Positions 7,681 through 13,904 of a stretch of 13,919 bases of DNA are shown here, one piece after another. How positions within the stretch are numbered: the stretch's first letter is position 1; every line of letters begins with the position of its first letter. The notes below the pieces were generated by a model. The model was given only the letters and a program-made list of their open reading frames with translations, was not told the DNA's origin and ran no database searches. Source of the DNA: PALSA-1004 sp046715035 (GTDB taxonomy: Bacteria > Pseudomonadota > Gammaproteobacteria > Burkholderiales > SG8-41); assembly GCA_046715035.1 (NCBI GenBank), contig JBKJZR010000026.1, positions 1 to 13,919 of the forward strand, in the 5' to 3' direction. The position numbers and the translations under genes are program-made.

Positions 7681-8156
7681 GGCTTTCCTGCTGCGCGTGC
7701 GAGCCGCACGGCTTCTGTGTAGGATTCGGCGATTCTGGCGTAACCGGTGCAGCGGCAGTAGACGCCGTCCATGCTCGCGCGTATCTGCGCGTCGCTCGGG
7801 TCGGGTGTCTTGTCGAGCAAAGCGCACGCCGCCATCACGTGCCCCGGCGTGCATATCCCGCACTGCATGCCGGAGCGGTTGACGAACGCCTGCTGCACGA
7901 CGTGCAGGGCGGACGCGCTCGCGAGGCCTTCGATGGTGCGCACCTGCGCGCCTTCGACGAGGGCGGCAAGCTGCATGCACGACGCGACTGGATACCCGTC
8001 CACGATCACCGTGCACGTACCGCACGCGCCGATGCCGCAGCCATGCTTGGTCCCGGTCATGCGCAGATCCTCGCGCAGCACGTCGACAAGCAGCCGGTCA
8101 TCGCTTTTTAGCAGTACTTCGACGGGGTCGCCGTTGAGCGTAAAGCGCACGAGCAT
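7677..8156 (-). CDS. (2Fe-2S)-binding small subunit of molybdenum hydroxylase
   Basis: 159-residue iron-sulfur subunit that passes electrons from the Mo site to FAD. The plant-type N-terminal cluster ligands are C40, C45, C48 and C60 (HGCGIGACGTC then C60). The C-terminal helical domain carries C99, C102, C134 and C136 (QCGICTPG and YCRCTGY), matching the CoxS/XdhA pattern exactly. Length is typical and no Tat signal is present, so the enzyme is cytoplasmic. It is the first gene of the cassette: the ATG at 8156 follows a TATAAT box on the same strand by about 30 bases, and its TGA overlaps the GTG of the large subunit. Together the two genes encode a complete Mo/2x[2Fe-2S]/FAD enzyme on only two chains. 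Confidence 0.97.
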   Translation of the reverse strand: MLVRFTLNGDPVEVLLKSDDRLLVDVLREDLRMTGTKHGCGIGACGTCTVIVDGYPVASCMQLAALVEGAQVRTIEGLASASALHVVQQAFVNRSGMQCGICTPGHVMAACALLDKTPDPSDAQIRASMDGVYCRCTGYARIAESYTEAVRLARAAGKP

Positions 8157-8188
8157 GAAAGGGCCTACAAACTGAATCGGGTCGTGCG

Positions 8189-8217
8189 ATTATATGCCCT
8201 CGCCTCGCGCTGCCGTC
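8189..8217 (-). promoter_or_regulatory. Putative promoter of the Mo-hydroxylase cassette
   Basis: A perfect TATAAT lies on the minus strand at 8194-8189, predicting a start near 8182 and a leader of about 26 bases to the ATG at 8156. The position 17 bp upstream (8212-8217, GACGGC) is a poor -35, so an activator is likely if this promoter is used. Confidence 0.5.
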
Positions 8218-8236
8218 GCCAGGCGCAAGCTATAAT
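8208..8236 (+). promoter_or_regulatory. Putative promoter of the Gfo/Idh/MocA gene
   Basis: A perfect TATAAT at 8231-8236 predicts transcription from about 8243 and a leader of about 34 bases to GTG at 8277. The -35 position (8208-8213, CGCTGC) is weak. An ATG at 8184 lies upstream of this promoter, which argues against it as the gene start. Confidence 0.5.
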
Positions 8237-8260
8237 CGCCGCGCGGGAACAGCAGATCAT

Positions 8261-8267
8261 AGGGAAG
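8261..8267 (+). promoter_or_regulatory. Ribosome binding site that fixes the GTG start at 8277
   Basis: AGGGAAG lies nine bases before GTG 8277, directly ahead of the Rossmann-fold strand ELGIAVIGSGRIG. No comparable site precedes the in-frame ATG at 8184. Confidence 0.6.
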
Positions 8268-8276
8268 CCAAAGAGC

Positions 8277-9359
8277 GTGCAGCGCAAAGAGCTGGGTATC
8301 GCCGTCATCGGATCCGGGAGGATCGGCACGCTGCGCGCGCGCCTCGCCGCCAAGCATCCTGCGGTTAAATTCCTCGCAATCTCCGACCGCGATCCGTCGC
8401 GCGCGCTCGAGCTGGCCACGCAGACGGGCGCGGACTTTCATTCCACGGCTAACGACGAAGTCATCGCGCGGCCGGAAGTTACCGCGGTATTCGTCTCCAC
8501 GCCCGAAGGCGAGCACGCAGCGCCCGTGCGCAAGGCCCTCGAGCTTGGCAAACCCGTGCTCGTCGAAAAACCGCTCGCGCTCACCCTCAAGGACGCAGAC
8601 GACATCCTGGCCACGCTCGCGCAGACGCGCGGCGAGTTGCGCGTGGGCTACAGCCGGCGCTACAAGGACTGCTTTCTGCGCGCCAAGGAGCAAATGCTGC
8701 AGGGCCGCCTCGGCAGGATCGTCGGCGGCACCGCCCGCGTCTACAATTCGCGCGCCCAGGCTTTTTCGATTCTCAAGCGCGATCCGCATGCCACGCCGGT
8801 CGTGGATGTGCTGACCTACTACGTCGACCTGATGTGCTGGTTTCTCGAAGGCAATCCGCCGGTGGAGATCGTGGCGCGCGCGCAGAGCGGCATTTTCAAG
8901 GCGGCCGGCTACAGCGCGGACGATGTCACCTGGGCGATCGTGACGTTTGCGGACGGTGCAGTCGTCAGCCTGGGCGTGAGTTACGCGCTGCCCGCCAATT
9001 ATCCGACGCTGGGCCAGTCCGATCGCGTGGAGCTGCTGGGGTCGGAAGGGACCATGATCATCGACGACGATCACCTCGATCACCTGCTGTATTCGGAGCG
9101 CGGCATACCGCACGCGTACGTTCCCGGCCACACGGTGAACATGGCGTTCCTCGGCAGCAACACTGCGGGGGACTGGGCGGTCGGTGATTTCTGGGGCCCG
9201 CTGGGCAACGAGACGCGAGCGTGGCTCGACCACCTCGCGACCGGCAGTGCCTGCGTGCACACGACGCCGGAACAGGCGCGCATCAATCTGGAAACGACGA
9301 TCGCGATCGAGCGCGCGGTGGCGACCGGCAAGGCGGTCAGGTTGCCGCTCGAGATTTGA
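8277..9359 (+). CDS. Gfo/Idh/MocA-family NAD(P)-dependent oxidoreductase
   Basis: 360-residue dehydrogenase of the Gfo/Idh/MocA family. The N-terminal Rossmann fold shows GSGRIG (12-17) and AISDRD (34-39); STPEGEHA and the EKP motif (97-99) with catalytic Lys98 follow. The C-terminal alpha/beta domain contains DVLTYYVD (177-184). The family's usual DxGxHxxD has His at position 181, here Tyr, so the classic acid/base histidine of inositol-dehydrogenase-like enzymes is replaced. Such enzymes oxidise or reduce sugars, inositols and various hydroxy or oxo compounds; the substrate here is not evident. It is transcribed divergently from the Mo-hydroxylase cassette, sharing a short control region, which suggests a functional link. 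The GTG start is supported by its ribosome binding site and an internal promoter position. Confidence 0.92.
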   Translation: MQRKELGIAVIGSGRIGTLRARLAAKHPAVKFLAISDRDPSRALELATQTGADFHSTANDEVIARPEVTAVFVSTPEGEHAAPVRKALELGKPVLVEKPLALTLKDADDILATLAQTRGELRVGYSRRYKDCFLRAKEQMLQGRLGRIVGGTARVYNSRAQAFSILKRDPHATPVVDVLTYYVDLMCWFLEGNPPVEIVARAQSGIFKAAGYSADDVTWAIVTFADGAVVSLGVSYALPANYPTLGQSDRVELLGSEGTMIIDDDHLDHLLYSERGIPHAYVPGHTVNMAFLGSNTAGDWAVGDFWGPLGNETRAWLDHLATGSACVHTTPEQARINLETTIAIERAVATGKAVRLPLEI

Positions 9360-9381
9360 GGATAGGCGTGAGGCAAACATC

Positions 9382-9498
9382 TCATTCCAGAGCGCGAAAG
9401 CCCGCCCCGGCAGGTCGTAAGCCGGGGCTGGAATCCAGATGCTGCAAACCGCCACACCACCTCGCCTGGATCCCAGCGTGCGCTGGGATGACGAGGCG
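9382..9498. repeat. Pair of inverted REP-like palindromes (BIME-like)
   Basis: Two imperfect hairpins lie between the Gfo/Idh and Bug genes. The first has outer arms ATTCCAG (9384-9390) and CTGGAAT (9428-9434) and inner arms CCCCGGC (9405-9411) and GCCGGGG (9421-9427). The second has ATCCCAGC/GCTGGGAT around a GTGC loop (9470-9489) with outer CGCCT/AGGCG (9464-9468, 9494-9498). The tcattcc-ggaatccag and ctggatccc-gggatgacg arrangement matches the dispersed extragenic palindromes common in Proteobacteria, two units in inverted orientation. It may stabilise RNA or attenuate transcription between the flanking genes. Confidence 0.7.
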
Positions 9499-9526
9499 AG
9501 AAGCCGCGAAGAGAGATTGAAAAGCC

Positions 9527-10495
9527 ATGAAGCGGATTTTCTTGGTATCCCTCGCGCTTGCGGTGCCGTTCGCGGCGGCGGCGCAGGGCTATCCCGCGCG
9601 TCCTGTACGGTTAATCTCGCCCAATCCTCCGGGTGGCGCGAACGACACGATAGGCCGCATCGTCGCGGGTAAGCTTGGCGAAGTGCTCGGTACCCAGCTC
9701 GTCGTCGATAACCGCGGCGGCGCAGGCGGCACGCTGGGAGCGGATATCGCCGCGCATGCCATGCCCGACGGCTACACGCTGCTCGCCGGGTCAGTCTCCA
9801 CGCATTCGTTCGCGCCCATCATTCAGAGCAGGCTCGGCTATGATCCGGTCCGCGATTTTGCGCCGATATCGCTGTTCGCGATCGCGCAGAACCTGCTGGT
9901 CGTTCATCCATCCGTGCCGGTGTCGAATGTGAAAGAACTGATTGCTCTGGCGAAAGCGAGGCCGGGGACGCTGAATTACGCCTCCGGCGGCAGCGGGTCG
10001 ACCAGCCATTTCGCAGTGGCGCTGTTCGTCAGCGTCGCCGGCATCGCCAACGATACAGTGCATATTCCTTATAAAGGAGGGGCGCCATCGATCACGGCGA
10101 CGATCGCGCGCGAAACGCATTTTTACTTCGGCCCGATCGCCGGCGGCAGCGTCCCCCAAGTCAAGGCAGGGCGCCTGAAGGCGCTCGCGGTCGGCGGCGG
10201 CGGCCGATCGGCGGTGCTCCCCGACGTGCCTACAGTGGCTGAATCCGGATTGCCGGGCTACCGCAACTATGGCTGGTTTGGTCTGCTCGCGCCCGCCGGA
10301 ACGCCGCGTCCGATCATTGCGAAGTTGAACAACGCCGTAGGTGACGTGGTGAAAGCGCCGGACGTCGTGCAGAAATTCGTCGCGCTGGGCGTGGACCCGG
10401 CGAGCAATACGCCCGAGGAATTCGCCAGTTTCATTCGCGAACAGCTCGCGCTGCACCGCAGAGTCGTGCAGGAGCTGGGTATCCGTTTCGACTAG
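9527..10495 (+). CDS. Bug/TctC-family periplasmic substrate-binding protein
   Basis: 322-residue receptor with a short signal peptide MKRIFLVSLALAVPFAAAA, cleaved near Gln20. The first ligand loop is SPNPPGGAND (31-40), followed by LVVDNRGGAGGTLGADIAA, NLLVVHPSVPVSNVKELIAL, HIPYKGGAPSITA, PDVPTVAESGLPGY and a typical C-terminus SNTPEEFASFI. It is on the same strand as the Gfo/Idh/MocA gene but 167 bases away, with a REP-like pair between them, so it may be cotranscribed or separate. The ribosome binding site is modest (GAGAGA, then AAAAGCC). The family binds carboxylates and similar small molecules; the ligand here is unknown and no membrane permease is adjacent. Confidence 0.95.
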   Translation: MKRIFLVSLALAVPFAAAAQGYPARPVRLISPNPPGGANDTIGRIVAGKLGEVLGTQLVVDNRGGAGGTLGADIAAHAMPDGYTLLAGSVSTHSFAPIIQSRLGYDPVRDFAPISLFAIAQNLLVVHPSVPVSNVKELIALAKARPGTLNYASGGSGSTSHFAVALFVSVAGIANDTVHIPYKGGAPSITATIARETHFYFGPIAGGSVPQVKAGRLKALAVGGGGRSAVLPDVPTVAESGLPGYRNYGWFGLLAPAGTPRPIIAKLNNAVGDVVKAPDVVQKFVALGVDPASNTPEEFASFIREQLALHRRVVQELGIRFD

Positions 10496-10540
10496 CATCG
10501 CCGCTCGGGAATCGAACCGGAAAGGGTTGGCGATGAGGGA

Positions 10541-10611
10541 AGAGACGCCACGACAGGTTCGTGGGCACAATTCGCGGCGCGCACGCCATGGCGTCTCTCC
10601 CGAGGGGAGAG
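10541..10611. repeat. Competing inverted repeats in the convergent intergenic region
   Basis: A 10-bp perfect inverted repeat (AGAGACGCCA at 10541-10550 and TGGCGTCTCT at 10589-10598) overlaps a compact hairpin CTCTCCC-gag-GGGAGAG (10595-10611). The two structures share bases and cannot form together. They follow the plus-strand Bug gene and may act in its 3' end formation; no clear U-tract is seen. Confidence 0.5.
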
Positions 10612-10623
10612 GGGAACGGCGAG

Positions 10624-10648
10624 CGGAAATGCCTGTTAGCCATTTCCG
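10624..10648. terminator. Hairpin between convergent Bug genes, possible bidirectional terminator
   Basis: Perfect 8-bp stem CGGAAATG/CATTTCCG with a nine-base loop, 15 bases beyond the stop of the minus-strand Bug gene and about 130 beyond the plus-strand one. It lacks a good U-run, so intrinsic termination is uncertain; a 3' end stabilising hairpin is equally possible. Confidence 0.35.
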
Positions 10649-10662
10649 AAATACTCAATAAG

Positions 10663-11664
10663 TCAATCCGGCTTCAAGCCCACCTGCTGCGCGACCTTGC
10701 CCCACGTTTCCATTTCTCTCTTGACGAAGGCTGCGAACTCTTCAGGCGTGTTGCCGACCGGGATCGCGCCTTGCGCTGAAAGTTTCTCGCTCATGTCAGG
10801 CAGCTTGATGATGCGCGCGATTTCCTGACTCAGCTTCGCGAGCACGTCCTTGGGCAGCTTGCCCGGCGCGAATATGCCGTACCATTCGTAGGTATCGAAA
10901 CCGAGGAGACCCGACTCGGCGAACGTCGGCGTATCCGGCAGCCCCGGCGAGCGTTTTGCCGCAGTCGTCGCGATTGCTTTCAGGCGCCCACTCTTGATGT
11001 GCGCCAACACCCCCGGCGGGCCGCTGATCAGGAACTGGACCTGGCCCGCGATCAAATCCGCGATTGCTGGTGCGCCTCCCTTGTACGGCACATGCTGGAT
11101 GTTCACCCCGGTGGTGAGCTTAAGCATTTCCATCGACAAATGGCCGGAAGTGAGCGGCCCCGGCGACCCGTAATTGAGTGTGCCGGGTTTGGCTTTGGCA
11201 AGCGCAATCACATCCTTCAGCGTATTCGCGGGCACTCCCGGGTTCATGGTCATGACGCCGGGAACGATCACCATCAGCGTTACCGGAGTGAAATCGCGCA
11301 GCGTGTCGTAGGGCAGGTTTTTCAGCACGAAAGGATTGACGATATGCGGCGTGAGCAGCGTGCCTATCGTGTGGCCGTCGGGTTGCGCTTTGGCGACGAT
11401 GTCGGTGCCGATCACGAACGCGCCGCCGGGGCGGTTGTCGACGATGACCTGCTGGCCCCAGCTTTCGCTGATCTTCTGGCCCACCAGCCGGGTCACGATA
11501 TCGGTGGTGGCGCCCGCCGGGACTGGCACGATCCAGCGGATCGGGCGCGTGGGGTAACCTTGTCCCGAGCCTGCCGAACGGGTTTGCGCATCCGCAAGCG
11601 GTGCGCCCGCAATAGCTGCCACCGATGTCAGCGTAAACACGCCAAACTTCGCAAACGTCCTCAT
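10663..11664 (-). CDS. Bug/TctC-family periplasmic substrate-binding protein
   Basis: 333-residue receptor, third gene of the TauD-Bug-Bug unit. Signal peptide residues 1-26 end in PLADA, with Gln27 the probable mature start. The first ligand loop reads PVPAGATTD (47-55), lacking the second glycine of the usual AGG; then QVIVDNRPGGAFVIGTDIVA, TPHIVNPFVLKNLPYD, HVPYKGGAPAIADL and PDTPTFAESGLLGFDTYEWY. The C-terminus VGNTPEEFAAFVK is normal. A strong GGAGGGAG sits just before the ATG, and only 22 bases separate it from the stop of the upstream Bug gene, so cotranscription is likely. Ligand unknown. Confidence 0.95.
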   Translation of the reverse strand: MRTFAKFGVFTLTSVAAIAGAPLADAQTRSAGSGQGYPTRPIRWIVPVPAGATTDIVTRLVGQKISESWGQQVIVDNRPGGAFVIGTDIVAKAQPDGHTIGTLLTPHIVNPFVLKNLPYDTLRDFTPVTLMVIVPGVMTMNPGVPANTLKDVIALAKAKPGTLNYGSPGPLTSGHLSMEMLKLTTGVNIQHVPYKGGAPAIADLIAGQVQFLISGPPGVLAHIKSGRLKAIATTAAKRSPGLPDTPTFAESGLLGFDTYEWYGIFAPGKLPKDVLAKLSQEIARIIKLPDMSEKLSAQGAIPVGNTPEEFAAFVKREMETWGKVAQQVGLKPD

Positions 11665-11686
11665 GCGCTCCCTCCAGCCAAGTGCC

Positions 11687-12682
11687 TCATTGCGGCTTGA
11701 TGCCGACTTCCGCGATGAGTTTCTGGAAGCGCGCGTACTCCGACTTCATCAGAGCGGTAAACGAGTCGGGCGTGGAATCTACTACTGTCTCGGCGCCCTG
11801 GCGGGCAAACGCTTCGCGGATCCTCGGCTCGTTCAGGATTCTTGCCACGTCCGCACGTAACTGCGCGACGACTTTGCGTGGAGTCCCCGCCGGCGCGAGG
11901 ATGCCGAACCAGCCGTCGGACTGCGCATCCGGCAGCCCGGCTTCTGCGACGGTCGGAAGGTCGGGCAGCGCGGAACTGCGTTTGGCGCCGGACACGGCGA
12001 GCGCGCGCAGTTTGCCGTCGCGTAGCAATGGCGAGGCGGTGGGGACGGTGAACAGGAAATAGTGCACCCGGTCCGCCAGCGTCTCGGAGTACGCGTCCGC
12101 GACGATCTTGAACGGGACGTGCACGCTCTTGACGCCTGCGGCCCGATTGAAGATTTCCGCTGCCATATGCGCTAGTGTCCCGACGCCAACTGATGCGAAG
12201 TTGTACTGGCCAGGCTTCGACTTCAACAGCGCAACCAGCTCCTGCACGTTCTTTACCGGCATGCCGGGCGCCACCACCAGCACGTTGGGAATCGAGGCCA
12301 CCTGGATGACCGCGGTGAAGTCCTGCAATGGGTGGTAAGGCGGCTGGCTCTGGAGCAGGGTCGCCACGATGTGCGGCGGCGCAATCATGGCGAGCGTGTA
12401 GCCGTCAGGGGTCGCCTTGGCAACCAAGCCGCTGCCGATGAGACCGCCGGCACCGGGACGGTTATCCACCACCACCTGGTGTTTGTAGGCCTCCGACAGC
12501 GGTATGCTGAGCGTGCGCGCGAGAAAGTCGCTCGCCGTGCCCGGCGGCAAGGGCACGATCATGCGGATCGGCCTCTCTGGAAACGCCTGTCCCGCGCCAG
12601 GCGAGGCAGCTTGGGCGCAGGCGGTTGCTGCGGCAAGCAGCGCGGCAAGCCTGGCGATCGGCGTGCAGAAGAACCTCATCAT
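11687..12682 (-). CDS. Divergent Bug/TctC-family periplasmic substrate-binding protein
   Basis: 331-residue receptor between the dioxygenase gene and another Bug gene. A signal peptide (about 1-25, ending ACAQA) precedes FPERPIRMIVPLPPGTASD (34-52), QVVVDNRPGAGGLIGSGLVA, PPHIVATLLQ, PDLPTVAEAGLP and a standard C-terminus. The ligand loop that is nearly always Y-K/R-G-x-x-P reads HVPFKIVADA (188-197), and the first loop has PGT instead of PGG or AGG. Ligand chemistry is therefore probably different from that of its neighbours. ATG at 12682 lies eight bases from AGGAG; ATG at 12688 (two bases from it) and 12679 are alternatives. It starts 25 bases after the dioxygenase stop, consistent with one operon. 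Confidence 0.93.
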   Translation of the reverse strand: MMRFFCTPIARLAALLAAATACAQAASPGAGQAFPERPIRMIVPLPPGTASDFLARTLSIPLSEAYKHQVVVDNRPGAGGLIGSGLVAKATPDGYTLAMIAPPHIVATLLQSQPPYHPLQDFTAVIQVASIPNVLVVAPGMPVKNVQELVALLKSKPGQYNFASVGVGTLAHMAAEIFNRAAGVKSVHVPFKIVADAYSETLADRVHYFLFTVPTASPLLRDGKLRALAVSGAKRSSALPDLPTVAEAGLPDAQSDGWFGILAPAGTPRKVVAQLRADVARILNEPRIREAFARQGAETVVDSTPDSFTALMKSEYARFQKLIAEVGIKPQ

Positions 12683-12707
12683 GGTCATTGCTCCTGCCGA
12701 TTGGTTG

Positions 12708-13589
12708 TCAGTACGGGCGGTCGCCCTTAATCGTGATCCGGTGCATGAGCCGCCGCTGGGAATAATCGGCCACAGCATAATGCTGCGTCACGCGATTGTC
12801 CCATACCGCGAGACTGCCCTTGCGCCAGCGAAAGCGGCATTGAAACTCAGGCATGCGCACGTGCTCGAACAAATAACCGAGCACGGCATCACTTTCCCTG
12901 CGATCGATCTCGAGCAGCCGCGTGGTATAGCCCTCATTGACGTAAAGCGCTTTGCGCTTGGTGACCGGATGCGTGCGAATGACCGGATGCTTTACCGGGG
13001 GGCGCGACTTGAGATTTTCGAAACGCCGGCGGCCCTCCTCACTCTGCCACAGGTTACCGCGGATGTCGTCACCAAACGACTTGATGGTGTAGTGCTCCGC
13101 CGTCATGCCGGCCAAGTATTCTTTCATGCGCGCGGACAGGGTATCGTAAGCCGCATACATGCTTACCCACACGGTGTCGCCGCCGCTCTCCGGTACTTCG
13201 AGCGCATACAACACGGACCCCAGCGTCGGCTCTTCGCGGCCGGAGAAATCGGAGTGCCACATCTCCTTCGTCACGTAAGGCGGCCGCGTCGCGTCGTAGT
13301 CAAGCACTTCGATCTGGGGATAGTCCGCGAGCTTGCCAAAAGAGGTGTCAACGTTGACGTGAGGTTCGCCGAAGCGGCATGCGAAGGTGACAAGGTTCTC
13401 GCGAGAGAGCTCCTGGTCGCGGAAAAAGACCACCTGGTGTGTCATCAGCGCGTGGTGGATCTCCGCAAACCGGGATTCGCTCAGCGGCTGCGATAGGTCC
13501 GCGTCGTAGATCTCCGCCCCGATTGCGGGCACGACCGGCTTTATCGTGATCGTTTTGTATTTCGCGCGGTCTACTGTGCCGGAGCCCAT
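12708..13589 (-). CDS. TauD/TfdA-family Fe(II)/2-oxoglutarate-dependent dioxygenase
   Basis: 293-residue cytoplasmic dioxygenase that couples 2-oxoglutarate decarboxylation to substrate hydroxylation. The iron facial triad is visible as H112 and D114 (EMWHSD) and H270 (VWDNRVTQHYAVADY). T139 in GGDTVW and R280 match the 2-oxoglutarate contacts of TauD, and R284 (MHR) matches its sulfonate-binding arginine, all by alignment from memory. Length is typical. Family members attack taurine and other sulfonates, alkyl sulfates, phenoxyacetates such as 2,4-D, or carnitine-type amines; the position after WHSDF has Ser-Gly rather than the common Thr-Phe, so taurine itself is uncertain. First gene of a unit with two Bug receptors, which may bring in its substrate. 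ATG 13589 is chosen because the fold starts right after; the ribosome binding site is weak. Confidence 0.93.
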   Translation of the reverse strand: MGSGTVDRAKYKTITIKPVVPAIGAEIYDADLSQPLSESRFAEIHHALMTHQVVFFRDQELSRENLVTFACRFGEPHVNVDTSFGKLADYPQIEVLDYDATRPPYVTKEMWHSDFSGREEPTLGSVLYALEVPESGGDTVWVSMYAAYDTLSARMKEYLAGMTAEHYTIKSFGDDIRGNLWQSEEGRRRFENLKSRPPVKHPVIRTHPVTKRKALYVNEGYTTRLLEIDRRESDAVLGYLFEHVRMPEFQCRFRWRKGSLAVWDNRVTQHYAVADYSQRRLMHRITIKGDRPY

Positions 13590-13595
13590 GCGATC

Positions 13596-13629
13596 ATTCT
13601 ACCCTCGTCCGTAGCACGGCAATTTGCCG
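13596..13629 (-). promoter_or_regulatory. Possible promoter and palindromic operator of the TauD-Bug-Bug unit
   Basis: TAGAAT on the minus strand (13601-13596) resembles a -10 box. A perfect palindrome CGGCAA-T-TTGCCG (13617-13629) covers its -35 position, where TTGCCG is a 4/6 match but with short spacing (15). Transcription from this box would begin almost at the ATG. Low confidence. Confidence 0.3.
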
Positions 13630-13768
13630 GGCGTTCCCTGTAATCATCTCTGCGCGTCCTCATCGCGGCCCCGCCGATCGGGTGACCTGCTTCGTGTGCA
13701 TGATTCTGATTGCGCCCTGCGTCGAATCGTTCAGTGCGCGCGCGCCGGGCTGGCAGCGCGTCGTGATA

Positions 13769-13797
13769 TTGGCGCTGCTGTTGACTGGAGGTATAAT
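13769..13797 (+). promoter_or_regulatory. Sigma70-type promoter for the gene at the right edge
   Basis: TTGGCG (13769-13774), a 17-bp spacer and a perfect TATAAT (13792-13797) form the best promoter in the window. Transcription would start near 13804, about 100 bases before the ATG at 13905. Confidence 0.65.
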
Positions 13798-13825
13798 GCT
13801 TTCCCCCCGATCGCAGCCCGCTTGG

Positions 13826-13861
13826 TGGCGCCGTAGAAGCGCCGCGGTGTTCCCGTCACCG
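13826..13861 (+). promoter_or_regulatory. Structured 5' leader hairpins of the right-edge gene
   Basis: Two small hairpins lie in the predicted leader: GGCGC/GCGCC around CGTAGAA, and CGGTG/CACCG around TTCCCGT. No known riboswitch class is recognised. Base positions of the stems are approximate. They may be regulatory or incidental in GC-rich DNA. Confidence 0.3.
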
Positions 13862-13904
13862 CTGAAATCGCCGGCGGCGGATCGCGTCGTGCAGGGAGGC
13901 ACTC

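Noticed and set aside
5641..7722. Long plus-strand open frame (693 codons) opposite the molybdopterin subunit
   Set aside because: It is antisense to a clearly conserved enzyme; its product is rich in Arg, His and Asp with no family motif, as expected from GC-rich shadow frames.
7681..8025. N-terminal extension of the large Mo-hydroxylase subunit
   Set aside because: The added residues are an Arg-rich shadow of the overlapping FeS gene; the GTG at 7680 with AGGAAA upstream and GTGA overlap is the natural start.
8184..8276. Upstream ATG extension of the Gfo/Idh/MocA protein
   Set aside because: The extra 31 residues are not part of the fold, the ATG lacks a ribosome binding site and it lies upstream of the TATAAT promoter box; GTG 8277 fits better.
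8190..9455. Minus-strand open frame opposite the Gfo/Idh/MocA gene
   Set aside because: It mirrors codon structure of the real gene and has the low-complexity composition of an antisense shadow.
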